This document shows, one piece after another, positions 1 through 8,043 of a stretch of DNA of 64,000 nt (within the stretch, counting starts at the first letter, position 1; each line of letters starts with the position of its first letter). This DNA is from an uncultured Anaerolineales bacterium (GTDB lineage Bacteria > Chloroflexota > Anaerolineae > Anaerolineales > Villigracilaceae): NCBI GenBank assembly GCA_949319575.1, contig CASGHD010000035.1, positions 1 through 64,000 of the forward strand, given 5' to 3'. A program made the translations under genes and the position numbers. The notes beneath the pieces were generated by a model. That model was not told the DNA's origin. It saw only the letters and a program-made list of their open reading frames with translations, and ran no database searches.

Positions 1-123
1 ATCCCATATCAAATAAACAGGCTCCCACCCATACTTCGCCTTCACCTGTCCCCATTCATAGGTTTGGAGGAAGTGTGGATTTGGCAACGTGGCAATAAGC
101 GAATTCCAGCTTCTACTTTCCAC
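1..123 (-). CDS. FemAB-type peptidoglycan/aminoacyl transferase, N-terminal fragment
   Basis: This is the first 41 codons of a gene that runs off the left edge of the window. The reading frame closely parallels the start of the neighbouring FemAB protein: the segment LQTYEWGQVKAKYGWEPV here matches LQTGEWGELKSAFGWEPV there, so it is a tandem paralogue. FemAB/FemX proteins add amino acids from aminoacyl-tRNA to the lipid II stem peptide or related acceptors. An in-frame TAG lies two codons upstream of GTG at 121-123, so that GTG is the only usual initiator available near the 5' end. It lies inside a purine-rich (coding strand) heptamer repeat tract that may supply the ribosome-binding sequence. 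It is the last visible gene of the minus-strand polysaccharide operon, 24 nt after the first FemAB gene. Confidence 0.75.
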   Translation of the reverse strand, partial: MESRSWNSLIATLPNPHFLQTYEWGQVKAKYGWEPVYLIWD

Positions 124-161
124 TTTCTATTCTCTACTCTCTGCTCTCTATTCTCTATTCC
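112..161. repeat. heptamer-period imperfect tandem tract (tract 1)
   Basis: On the plus strand successive 7-mers such as CTCTACT, CTCTGCT and CTCTATT follow one another for about 50 bp. The tract fills the gap between the two FemAB paralogues and extends over the 3' end of one and the GTG start of the other. Read on the coding strand it is almost pure AG with several AGAGAG-like Shine-Dalgarno approximations. Confidence 0.8.
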
Positions 162-1134
162 CAACGAACTTCAAATATGCCCAATACAGAAGCGGATTGT
201 ACACTCGATCCATCGCTTGCGCGGCGCGTTTGACTTCGCCGCCGAAGCCGCGTTTGAAGCGATAGACTCCCCACAGTCCATCGTGTCGTGATTCAAAATT
301 GGATTCGAGAGTCGCTTCGTCTTCGTCGGGGACTCCCCACAGGTCGTACTCTTCGCAACCGCGCGCTTTTGCCCATTTCATCGCTTCCCATTGAAGCAAA
401 TATGTTGGCATTCGGTTGCGCTCTTCATCAGTGGATGCGCCGTAAAGATAATAGGCGCGGTTTCCGTTGCGAGCGACGAACAGGGCAGCAAGCGGCTTGC
501 CTTCATATTCAGCGACCAAAATTTCACACATCCCTTTTGGATGAAATAACTCATACGCGCGTTTGTAATATTCCAGCGAATGGACTCTGAACCCGTCGCG
601 CCCGCCCGTGACGAGCATCAACCTGTGAAAGGATTCGATATCGTCCCACGCGCGGACGGTCACGCCTTTTTTCTCGGCGAGGCGGATGTTGTAGCGGGTC
701 TTTTGTTTCATCTTCGCCAGAATTTGTTCATCCTCACCTTTTATATCAATGACGATAGTGCGGGGAGGCTGGATGTTGTGAGGAGAGGTTTCAAGTTTCA
801 GGTTCCAGGTTTCAAGTTGTTGGTCATTCCAGAGATCAGGTTCTAACTTGAGGAAGATGGCGCGATGTTGTTTACAAATAGAATTGATCTCGTTCCAAAA
901 CTGTTCACTGCTCACTGATAACTGATCACTATTCATTGCCTTCGGAATATATCCAACCGTAAACCCCAACGGCAATTTGCGAAACAAAATTTGCGCGCCG
1001 ACATCTCCACTGATCACTCTCACAGGCTCCCACCCAAACGCGGACTTCAACTCGCCCCACTCCCCTGTTTGCAAGAGGTGGGCGCTGGGGTGTTGGGAGA
1101 GGAATTGATTCCAGTCGGTGAGGGAAGCGATCAT
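148..1134 (-). CDS. FemAB family peptidoglycan bridge/aminoacyltransferase
   Basis: A 328-residue protein with the two halves of a FemAB/FemX (GNAT-like) fold. An N-terminal LLQTGEWGELKSAFGWEP segment is typical of lipid II:glycine glycyltransferase-like proteins, and the second half carries the conserved AEYEGKPLAALFVARNGNRAYYLYGAS-type region around residues 205-235, followed by LLQWEAMKWAKARGCEEYDLWG. Such enzymes transfer an aminoacyl group from tRNA to a cell-wall precursor; the exact substrate cannot be read here. The gene lies 19 nt after the dehydratase-like gene in the same operon. Two 7-bp-period repeat tracts lie inside it, encoding the linker residues around NSDQLSVSSEQF and QQLETWNLKLET, so part of the interdomain sequence appears to be repeat-derived. 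Its tandem paralogue follows. Confidence 0.85.
   Translation of the reverse strand: MIASLTDWNQFLSQHPSAHLLQTGEWGELKSAFGWEPVRVISGDVGAQILFRKLPLGFTVGYIPKAMNSDQLSVSSEQFWNEINSICKQHRAIFLKLEPDLWNDQQLETWNLKLETSPHNIQPPRTIVIDIKGEDEQILAKMKQKTRYNIRLAEKKGVTVRAWDDIESFHRLMLVTGGRDGFRVHSLEYYKRAYELFHPKGMCEILVAEYEGKPLAALFVARNGNRAYYLYGASTDEERNRMPTYLLQWEAMKWAKARGCEEYDLWGVPDEDEATLESNFESRHDGLWGVYRFKRGFGGEVKRAAQAMDRVYNPLLYWAYLKFVGNRE
788..822. repeat. heptamer-period tract inside FemAB gene (tract 2)
   Basis: Units GTTTCAA, GTTTCAG, GTTCCAG, GTTTCAA and GTTGTTG follow in phase. The tract stays in frame within the FemAB coding sequence and encodes the QQLETWNLKLET stretch. Confidence 0.8.
899..935. repeat. heptamer-period tract inside FemAB gene (tract 3)
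   Basis: Units ACTGTTC, ACTGCTC, ACTGATA, ACTGATC and ACTATTC follow in phase. The tract encodes the NSDQLSVSSEQF stretch of the same FemAB protein. Confidence 0.8.
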
Positions 1135-1140
1135 TCGAGT

Positions 1141-1204
1141 TGAAGGTCGAAGGTCATAGGTCGAAGGTCAAAAACGACGTTTGACTTTTGACCTTTGACT
1201 CAGA
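1141..1204. repeat. heptamer-period tract with internal dyad (tract 4)
   Basis: GAAGGTC, GAAGGTC, ATAGGTC and GAAGGTC are followed by the inverted form (TTTGACT, TTTGACC, TTTGACT), so the tract can fold back on itself through GGTCAAA/TTTGACC. It covers the gap between FemAB and the dehydratase-like gene and encodes the last residues (KVKSQTSFLTFDL) of the latter. Confidence 0.75.
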
Positions 1205-3133
1205 TATGGAGGAGTTGGGGATCAGTTCATCGAGCAGGGCGATGATGGCGTCGGTGTCGTTGGTGTGGCTGAGGGAGGCGAGTCGCTCGATGGCTTGAGG
1301 CAGGTTCAAATCGGAGGAGGAAGCGTCCGCGTCGAGGCGGAAGATGTCGGGGTGCAGAGTCTTCGCAAGAGGAGTCCCTTCATCCCAAAGTTCTTCCGTT
1401 AATTTTTCGCCAGCGCGGATGCCCGTGTACGAAATTTCGATGTCGCGCTGAGGTTCGAGTCCAGAGAGTCGAATCAAATCTTCGGCGAGATCGAGGATGC
1501 GGACAGGCTCGCCCATGTTGAGCACAAAAGTTTCGCCGCCGTTTTCCATGGAGGCGGCTTGAAGCACGAGATAAACGGCTTCGGGGATGGTCATAAAAAA
1601 ACGATACATGTCGGGATGCGTGATGGTGACGGGTCCGCCGTTTGCAATTTGATTTTTGAAAATGGGAATGATGGAGCCGCGCGAGCCGAGAACGTTGCCG
1701 AATCTCACGACGGAAAAGGCGTGTTGATTATTGCGTACTGCGTACTGCGTATTAGTGTTTCCGTGTGTACTTGTTTCCGTGTTTACGTGTTTACTTGTAT
1801 CCCTGTCTACTTGTCTACTTGCATCCAGAACAATCAACTCTGCTAAACGCTTCGTCGCGCCGTAGATGGACGATGGGCGGACGGCTTTGTCGGTGGAGAT
1901 GAGCACGAATCGTTCGACGTTGTGACTAAGCGCGGCTTGGGCGACGTTGCGCGTGCCGATGACGTTATTCGTGACCGCTTCAACGATGTTGACCTCCATC
2001 AACGGGACATGCTTGTGCGCGGCGGTATGGAAAACAACTTGCGGTTGATGTTGCTCGAAAATTTGCGCGAGGCGTTCCGCGTTGCGAATATCGGCGATGA
2101 CTGGCGAGAGAGTAAGATTTGGATAATCCTGATTCAATTCAAGCAGAATTTCAAAGATGCTATTCTCGCCGTGACCGAGCAAAACAAGTTCGGATGGATC
2201 TCGCCGCGCGATTTGGCGGCAGAGTTCGCGTCCGATAGAACCGCCCGCGCCTGTGACGAGTACGCGCTTACCCTCAAGCGCCGCGCCCACCGCTTCATCG
2301 TTGACTCGCACGGGTTCGCGGCGCAGCAAGTCGGTGATGTCAACTTCGCGCAGGCGGTTGACGCTGACCTTGCCGCCGATGAGTTCATAAATCCCAGGCA
2401 TCGTGCGCGAGGGGATTCCCTTCACGCGGCAAACGTCGTTGATCGCGCGCACAAGTTGACCGGGCGCGGAGGGAATGGCGATGATGACTTCGTCCACGCG
2501 ATGGAGGTCAATCGCGGAGGATAGATCGCTGACCGCGCCGATGACGGTCACGCCGTGGATGGAATGGTTTTGTTTAGCGGGATCATCATCGAGGAAACCA
2601 ACAGGTGTCAGATTCAATTGCGCTGTTTTTTGCAATTCACGCACAACCAACGCGCCCGCGTCGCCTGCGCCGATGATGAGGGCGCGTTTGCCCTTTCCAT
2701 TGGCGCGCGCGGTCATGGATTGTTCGGCAAGAATTCGCAAGGCAAAACGCGAGCCGCCGATGAGGACGAGGGAGAGGAGCCAGTCAATTCCTAATGCCGA
2801 GCGAGGCATACCGGGCAAGACGCGTCCCGCGCTGATGAGCAGAAGCATCACGCCAGAGACAAGCACGGATGCGGATGTGACGGCAACCGTGATCAATCGC
2901 AATTCGCCTGTGCTCGCATAAATCCACAAGCGGCGATACAAGCCGAAGAAATAATAGACAGGAATTTTGATTACAAGCGCGACGGCGCTCATTAACACAA
3001 CGGCGGGAAAATAAAACGGTAATTCCTCCACATTCAACCGCAGGGCGAAACTTCCCAACACCGAGACGACGATGAGGGCAATGTCGCCGATGAGGACGAA
3101 GCGGTTGCGGATGTGGGGAGGGCGGGAGGGCAT
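1154..3133 (-). CDS. CapD/FlaA1-type membrane nucleotide-sugar epimerase-dehydratase
   Basis: About 659 residues: four N-terminal membrane helices (roughly 10-125), a CoA-binding-like Rossmann domain with IIGAGDAGALVVREL near residue 155, and a C-terminal extended short-chain dehydrogenase domain with VTGAGGSIGRELCRQI and the catalytic Y-x3-K in SSIYGATKRLAEL. This is the layout of WbpM/PglF/CapD enzymes, which make 4-keto-6-deoxy or epimerised UDP-HexNAc for surface glycans at the inner face of the membrane. ATG at 3133 is chosen; a TTG at 3154 is also in frame but lies in a repeat tract, and neither has a clear Shine-Dalgarno. Between YGATKR and VVRFGNVLGSRGS there is an unusual insertion of about 30 polar residues encoded by a heptamer tract. 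The C terminus is also repeat-encoded. Enzyme class is firm, exact reaction unknown. Confidence 0.88.
   Translation of the reverse strand: MPSRPPHIRNRFVLIGDIALIVVSVLGSFALRLNVEELPFYFPAVVLMSAVALVIKIPVYYFFGLYRRLWIYASTGELRLITVAVTSASVLVSGVMLLLISAGRVLPGMPRSALGIDWLLSLVLIGGSRFALRILAEQSMTARANGKGKRALIIGAGDAGALVVRELQKTAQLNLTPVGFLDDDPAKQNHSIHGVTVIGAVSDLSSAIDLHRVDEVIIAIPSAPGQLVRAINDVCRVKGIPSRTMPGIYELIGGKVSVNRLREVDITDLLRREPVRVNDEAVGAALEGKRVLVTGAGGSIGRELCRQIARRDPSELVLLGHGENSIFEILLELNQDYPNLTLSPVIADIRNAERLAQIFEQHQPQVVFHTAAHKHVPLMEVNIVEAVTNNVIGTRNVAQAALSHNVERFVLISTDKAVRPSSIYGATKRLAELIVLDASRQVDRDTSKHVNTETSTHGNTNTQYAVRNNQHAFSVVRFGNVLGSRGSIIPIFKNQIANGGPVTITHPDMYRFFMTIPEAVYLVLQAASMENGGETFVLNMGEPVRILDLAEDLIRLSGLEPQRDIEISYTGIRAGEKLTEELWDEGTPLAKTLHPDIFRLDADASSSDLNLPQAIERLASLSHTNDTDAIIALLDELIPNSSISESKVKSQTSFLTFDL
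1731..1826. repeat. long heptamer-period tract inside dehydratase gene (tract 5)
   Basis: About 96 bp, starting with GCGTACT repeats and continuing with degenerate units such as CGTGTTT, ACTTGTA and TCTACTT. It is a multiple of three and encodes a polar insertion rich in Asn, Thr and charged residues in the catalytic domain of the CapD-like enzyme. Confidence 0.8.
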
Positions 3134-3138
3134 GGGGG

Positions 3139-3214
3139 GATTGGTAATTGGCAAGTGGTAATTGAATGAGGAGAGAATTGGAGACTAGTGATTAGAGATT
3201 GGAGACTGTTGGCG
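3139..3214. repeat. heptamer-period tract across gene boundary (tract 6)
   Basis: Units ATTGGTA, ATTGGCA, AGTGGTA and ATTGAAT, then ATTGGAG, ACTAGTG, ATTAGAG, ATTGGAG. It spans the epimerase stop codon (encoding its last residues, QQSPISNH) and the presumed leader of the CapD-like gene. Confidence 0.82.
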
Positions 3215-4147
3215 GAGGATGTTGACGGTTTCTTTTAGACCTTCGGCGAGGGGTGTGTTCGCGCTGAAGCCAATTATATCTTTTGCTTTTTGCGGGCTTC
3301 CGATGGAGCGGTAGATGTCGCCTGCGCGAGGTGGGGCGAATTCGGTCCTCGGCGCGTTGGGAAAAATTTCGTACAGCGCTTCGAGCAGGTCGAGCAAGCG
3401 CGTTTCGATGCCGGTGCAGATGTTGAAAGTTTTCCCTGCGGCGTTTGGATGTTCTGAGGCGATCAGGTTAGCGCGCGCGACATCATGGATGTTGATGAGG
3501 TCGCGGGTTTGACCGCCATCGCCGAAGATGGTGACGGGTTTGCCGTCCAACAATCTTTGAATGAAGATCGGAACTGCCGCGGCGTACATTGTGTCGGGGC
3601 GTTGGCGCGGACCGTACACGTTGAAGTAGCGAAGCGCGACAACTTCAAGATCGAGTTCATTCGTGAACAACTCCGCGTACATTTCGTTGATGCGTTTGGA
3701 TAACGCGTACGGGGACTTCGGTTGAAGCGGTGTCTCCTCGCGGAGAGGCAACACAGCGGACTCGCCGTAGACTGCCGCGCTGGATGCCAGGACAACCCGC
3801 CTCGCGCCCGCGCGTCGCGCCGATTCGAGTAACAGATGCGTTCCGTTTACGTTGACATCGAAACACTCCTGAGGCTCATCCATGGATTGCGGGACGGAGA
3901 TGAAAGCCGCAGAATGGAAAACGGCGTCCATGCCGCGCACAGCCTCCCCGACGCGCGAAGCGTCTCGAATGTCGCCTTCGATGAGCGCAAGCAGGGAACG
4001 TCCGCTCTTTTGAATCAACGCTTCTATATTTTCGCGCTTGCCTGTGCTGAAATTATCCAGCACGCGGACCGAGTCGCCGCGCGCGAGCAAAGCCTCCGCA
4101 ATGTGCGAGCCGATGAAACCCGCGCCGCCGGTGACTAGAAATTTCAT
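3185..4147 (-). CDS. UDP-glucose 4-epimerase-like NAD-dependent epimerase
   Basis: A 320-residue extended short-chain dehydrogenase. It opens with MKFLVTGGAGFIGSHIAEAL (NAD-binding GxxGxxG) and has the catalytic triad region SSAAVYGE and SPYALSKR (Tyr-x3-Lys), then ALRYFNVYGPRQRP and GDGGQTRDLINIHDVARA, typical of GalE and related UDP-sugar epimerases. ATG at 4145-4147 is chosen because the Rossmann motif begins at once and the ATG overlaps the TGA of the upstream sugar transferase (ATGA on the coding strand), indicating translational coupling. It probably supplies an epimerised UDP-hexose or hexuronate to the polysaccharide encoded by the operon. The last eight or so codons come from a heptamer repeat. 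Confidence 0.88.
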   Translation of the reverse strand: MKFLVTGGAGFIGSHIAEALLARGDSVRVLDNFSTGKRENIEALIQKSGRSLLALIEGDIRDASRVGEAVRGMDAVFHSAAFISVPQSMDEPQECFDVNVNGTHLLLESARRAGARRVVLASSAAVYGESAVLPLREETPLQPKSPYALSKRINEMYAELFTNELDLEVVALRYFNVYGPRQRPDTMYAAAVPIFIQRLLDGKPVTIFGDGGQTRDLINIHDVARANLIASEHPNAAGKTFNICTGIETRLLDLLEALYEIFPNAPRTEFAPPRAGDIYRSIGSPQKAKDIIGFSANTPLAEGLKETVNILRQQSPISNH

Positions 4148-5622
4148 CAGCGTCCCGTTCGGCGCAACATCGTGCCGATGGTGCGGAGGATGATCTGAAA
4201 ATCCATCGTTAGGGAGCGGTGCTTGATGTAGTAGAGGTCGTATTCCAGTTTGACCGCCATCTCGGTCACAGAGGCGTAATAACCGTAATTGATCTGCGCC
4301 CAGCCCGAAACGCCGGGTTTGACAAGCAAGCGCGCGCGATAAAACGGGACTTGCTTTTGAAACGCGGCAACGAGTTCGGGGCGTTCGGCGCGCGGACCGA
4401 CGAGACTCATGTCGCCGCGCAGGACATTCCAAAATTGAGGAAATTCATCGAGCCGAGTCTTTCGCAGAAAATCGCCAACCCGCGTGACGCGCGGGTCGTC
4501 CTTCTCCGCGAGTTTCGCCTCGCCTTGCTGTTCCGCGTCCTGGCGCATCGAGCGGAATTTGTAGATCGTAAAACGACGCGCTCCCTTGCCCAGGCGAGTC
4601 TGTTTATAGGTGATGGGAAAACCACTATCGAGCACGATGGCAAAGGCGACAAATGGGAACAATACGAGTAGAACCATGATTCCCACCAGCCCCCCCGCAA
4701 CGTCGAGTATGCGCTTGGTCAATTCGTACATGCCGCTCACACGCACCTCATCCACGAACGAGCGGATGATCCAATCCGATTCGAGGTGGTGGATGGGAAG
4801 CCGCCCGGTCATCTCTTCGTAGAGGATGGGCATGCGCATGACTTCGACGCCTTTTTCCTGCGCGTCCAAAATGGATTGAAAGGTCTTCCCCTGGATCTCG
4901 CCGTTGATGGCGACTACAAGGTCGGTCACCTGGTGCTCGTCGATCAGGGCAAGTAATCTCTCGCTGGAGCCAAGCACTTTCGACCCGTGAAATGATTTTC
5001 TGACCTTCTGGTTATCATCGTCGACAAAACCCACGAGGTTAAACGAGCGCGTCCCGAGCGTCTCATACAATTGAGCGAGGGTCTTCCCCGCCTGCCCGGC
5101 GCCGATGATGAGCATGCGCCTCAGTTGACCTGTCCGTTTGTAGATGCGGATGAAGATCATGCGCCAGGCAAGCGTGAGGAGCGACGCGAAGATCAGGTAC
5201 GCGCCCACGCCGACGCGCGGCAGGTTGGTTGGGTCTTGCGTAAACACAAAGATGAATGAGTACAACGCCAGCGCAATAAACGCCGCAATGGCAATGCCGC
5301 GCGTCGTTTTGCGCCCGCTCCCCGCGATGGACGGCTCGTATAAATCCACCAGCAAAAGCATCCACAAGATCGGCAGAAGATAAAACCAAAATGGGACCTC
5401 GATATCCACCCTGGTATTGAGAATTGCGATGATCCGTGGTTCGGGGATCGGGGGCTTCTCTGCCAGCAATGCCTGATATTGCACGTTGTAGTTATACGCC
5501 CGCCAGATCGATAACGCCGCAAACACCGAGATCATAGACAGCACAAGGTCGCCGAAAAACAACAAGGCGCGATGCTCGCTGGGGCGTAACCTCAATGGGG
5601 TGGTGCGAAGATTTTCAGCCAT
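4147..5622 (-). CDS. undecaprenyl-phosphate sugar phosphotransferase (WcaJ/WbaP-type)
   Basis: 491 residues in the usual order: four to five N-terminal membrane helices (to about 165), a CoA-binding-like Rossmann region (MLIIGAGQAGKTLAQLYE near 170), a further hydrophobic re-entrant segment near 300-330, and a C-terminal bacterial sugar-transferase domain with KFRSMRQDAEQQGE, DPRVTRVGDFLRKTRLDEFPQFWNVLRGDMSLVGPRAERPE and KPGVSGWAQINYGY motifs. Members move a sugar-1-phosphate from a UDP-sugar to undecaprenyl phosphate, the first step of exopolysaccharide or O-unit synthesis. ATG at 5622 has AGGAAGA just upstream; the start overlaps the end of the GT2 gene by 8 nt and the stop overlaps the epimerase start. 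Substrate sugar not determinable. Confidence 0.92.
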   Translation of the reverse strand: MAENLRTTPLRLRPSEHRALLFFGDLVLSMISVFAALSIWRAYNYNVQYQALLAEKPPIPEPRIIAILNTRVDIEVPFWFYLLPILWMLLLVDLYEPSIAGSGRKTTRGIAIAAFIALALYSFIFVFTQDPTNLPRVGVGAYLIFASLLTLAWRMIFIRIYKRTGQLRRMLIIGAGQAGKTLAQLYETLGTRSFNLVGFVDDDNQKVRKSFHGSKVLGSSERLLALIDEHQVTDLVVAINGEIQGKTFQSILDAQEKGVEVMRMPILYEEMTGRLPIHHLESDWIIRSFVDEVRVSGMYELTKRILDVAGGLVGIMVLLVLFPFVAFAIVLDSGFPITYKQTRLGKGARRFTIYKFRSMRQDAEQQGEAKLAEKDDPRVTRVGDFLRKTRLDEFPQFWNVLRGDMSLVGPRAERPELVAAFQKQVPFYRARLLVKPGVSGWAQINYGYYASVTEMAVKLEYDLYYIKHRSLTMDFQIILRTIGTMLRRTGR

Positions 5623-6616
5623 TCTTCCTAAAACCAGAGGCGAGCATGCTCCACAACAATCCGCTTCCCCACGCGATGTGCATGATGGGAATTGCCAGCG
5701 GCAAACCCACGCTCAAAAAGTTCTTCCTCAATCGCAGTCTTGCTTGAATTCCCGCCGTTAGGCAGATGAACAAATACAGGAGAAGTTCGCCAAGCAAAAG
5801 GAATTTCATTAGCGGGAAGAATATCGACAACAGCCCCAACCCCGCCAGACTCAAGACAAACAACGGAGGCAGAGCCTGCCTCCAGCGAAGGGTGTTCGGA
5901 TATCTGCGGAGCATACGCCACTTCCAATAACCATAACGCCAATATTGGCGCGCCAGTTCCAACAACGTTGCGCGCGCAAAATAGATCGAGCGGATGGACG
6001 GGTCGAGCCAGATTCTACCACCCGCCTTTCGCACGCGCGCGTTGAACTCATAATCTTCATTTGTGAGCAGAGACTCGTCGAACAGCCCCACTTTTTCGAT
6101 CAACGCGCGGCGGAACGCGCCAAACGGGACTGTATCCACTTCTGCGGCATATTTCGCATGACGATACAGCGCGTCGCCGACACCGAGCGGGTGCGCCGCG
6201 GCAACTGCGATGGATTCGGCGATCCATGTTTTTGCGCCCGCGTGGATCTCCCACACGCCGCCGACGTTGTCGCCCCGCCCTGCTTCGAGCGCCTTCACGC
6301 AATTTTCCACGTAATCGGGATACGGCTTCGAATGCGCGTCGAGCCGAATGATGATCTCGCCGCGCGAGGCTTCGATGGCGCGGTTTACCGCGGAGGGAAT
6401 CGCGCGTTGAACATTGTCCACCACACGCGCTTTGAGGTCTCGAAACTTTTTTTGAAACGCGGCGATCTCGTCACGAGTTCCATCGGTTGACATGCCGTCC
6501 GAAATGATCACTTCCATTTTGGAGCGCGGAAAGGTCTGCTCACGCAGAGCGTCAAGCAAAGGTTGAATTGTGGATTGCTCGTTGTAACAGGGAATGATGA
6601 TGGAAACTTTTGGCAT
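5615..6616 (-). CDS. family 2 glycosyltransferase with C-terminal membrane segment (ExoA-like)
   Basis: 333 residues from the ATG at 6616. The N-terminal GT-A domain shows VSIIIPCYNEQSTIQPLLDAL, the DGMSTDGT nucleotide-binding motif, IIIRLDAHSKPYPDY (the DxD-like LDAH) and DESLLTNEDYEFNARVRKAGG (acceptor/catalytic ED). The last 90 residues contain about three membrane helices. This matches succinoglycan-type ExoA glycosyltransferases, which extend the lipid-linked oligosaccharide at the cytoplasmic membrane. The start lies 1 nt beyond the stop codon of the histidine kinase gene, so the polysaccharide genes and the two-component genes appear to be one transcript. A longer frame upstream overlaps the kinase and is not used. 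Confidence 0.9.
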   Translation of the reverse strand: MPKVSIIIPCYNEQSTIQPLLDALREQTFPRSKMEVIISDGMSTDGTRDEIAAFQKKFRDLKARVVDNVQRAIPSAVNRAIEASRGEIIIRLDAHSKPYPDYVENCVKALEAGRGDNVGGVWEIHAGAKTWIAESIAVAAAHPLGVGDALYRHAKYAAEVDTVPFGAFRRALIEKVGLFDESLLTNEDYEFNARVRKAGGRIWLDPSIRSIYFARATLLELARQYWRYGYWKWRMLRRYPNTLRWRQALPPLFVLSLAGLGLLSIFFPLMKFLLLGELLLYLFICLTAGIQARLRLRKNFLSVGLPLAIPIMHIAWGSGLLWSMLASGFRKNG

Positions 6617-6617
6617 T

Positions 6618-7985
6618 TTACTTTTGCGCGAGCGGCAGGCGGATCGTGAACGTCGTCCCATGCCCCACCGAACTTCGGACGCCAATTTTACCACCATGCG
6701 CCTGCGCAATCTCGCGCGCAATCGCCAGCCCAAGCCCCGCGCCATGACCTTCGCCGCCCGCGCGGGATGGATCAACCTGATAGAACCGATCGAACAAGCG
6801 CGGCAACGCTTCGCTTTCGATACCGACGCCTGAATCAGCCACCTCAACGTCCATCCACGCCCCAGCGGACTTTGCCGACAGCGCAACTCGTCCATTGGCG
6901 GGCGTGAACTTCAAGGCGTTGTCCACCAGATTCGTAAACACTTGCGCGAGTCTGTCGCCGTCGCCGAGGAGAGCGGGCAAATCGTCTGGGACATTCACTT
7001 GCAGGTCAATGCCTGCTTTTTGGGCTTGCAAGGAAAATTTTTCCGCGATGCCGCGCAACAACACCCCCGCGTCCACAGCAGACATGTTGAGGTCAGCCGT
7101 GCCAGCCTCCAATCGCGCAAGATCGAGCAAGTCCAGCGCCATGCGGTGCATCCGCCCGGCTTCATCGTAGATAATTTGCGCGGCTTGCTTGCGCGCTTCG
7201 GGCGAATCGGCGGTGTTATCGAGAATGGCTTGCGCGAATCCCTGAATGGCTGTGAGCGGGGTCTTCAACTCGTGCGAAACATTTGCAACAAAATCGCGTT
7301 GCGATCGTTGGCTGTTGTCCACGCGTTGAACCATCGAATTGAACGCCTGAGCCAAATCCCGCACTTCGCGCGGTCCGCGCGGCGGGACGGGGTTTGCCTC
7401 GGCGGGGTAATTCCGCGCGGCGAGGACAATTTTCTGCAACGGGTCTGCCACTGAGCGTGAGATCGCGAACGCCAGGACGAGCGAGAGCAACATGGCGATC
7501 AAACCGCCTTGCAGGATCGGGGTCAGCAGTTCGTCGGCAAAGATATTCAGGAATTTGGTCGCGGGTCGAGGCGCGGCAGACACGATCACGTTCCCGTTCG
7601 GCAAACGAGACTTGGTCTGCAACCACGATCCGCCTTGCGCATCAGTGGCGAATTGCGAGTTTCGATTGATCAGCGTATTGCGCGGAAACGGGAGGGCAGG
7701 CTGGCCGGGATGCGAATCGAAGACAACTGCGTGAGTCGAATCGAATATCACAATGCGGGCGTTATTTGCTTCGGCGATTTTTTGAAGTTTGACAGTGTCT
7801 TGCAAGAGTTCGCGCGGGTTCGCTGAGAGTTGCGTTTGAACGTTCCGCAGCCGTTGCAAGGTTTCGCGGTACAGGATCGGGTTGCGAATCAAGTAGGCAA
7901 GCAAAACAACGATCACCGCCAGTAACGCAACGGTGATCACAAGGGCATAACTCAGCCAAAGGCGCGAACGGAGTGAGGTGAACAT
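6618..7985 (-). CDS. membrane sensor histidine kinase
   Basis: 455 residues: a first membrane helix at about 10-33, an extracytoplasmic sensor region to about 155, a second helix at about 158-180, HAMP region 178-230, HisKA phosphoacceptor His238 in NVSHELKTPL, and an HATPase_c domain with DNALKFTPANG (N box), DSGVGIE (G1) and GAGLGLAIAREIAQAHGG (G2). It autophosphorylates and passes phosphate to a response regulator, very likely the one encoded two genes upstream. The sensor domain has no recognised ligand-binding motif. It lies between the unknown 307-residue protein and the GT2 gene, 1 nt before the latter, so it probably controls, and is co-expressed with, cell-surface polysaccharide synthesis. 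Confidence 0.93.
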   Translation of the reverse strand: MFTSLRSRLWLSYALVITVALLAVIVVLLAYLIRNPILYRETLQRLRNVQTQLSANPRELLQDTVKLQKIAEANNARIVIFDSTHAVVFDSHPGQPALPFPRNTLINRNSQFATDAQGGSWLQTKSRLPNGNVIVSAAPRPATKFLNIFADELLTPILQGGLIAMLLSLVLAFAISRSVADPLQKIVLAARNYPAEANPVPPRGPREVRDLAQAFNSMVQRVDNSQRSQRDFVANVSHELKTPLTAIQGFAQAILDNTADSPEARKQAAQIIYDEAGRMHRMALDLLDLARLEAGTADLNMSAVDAGVLLRGIAEKFSLQAQKAGIDLQVNVPDDLPALLGDGDRLAQVFTNLVDNALKFTPANGRVALSAKSAGAWMDVEVADSGVGIESEALPRLFDRFYQVDPSRAGGEGHGAGLGLAIAREIAQAHGGKIGVRSSVGHGTTFTIRLPLAQK

Positions 7986-8043
7986 TCTAAAGGAAACGAC
8001 CGCAGAGTATGGTTTTCAACCTCGCGAAATCCGCAATGATTCG

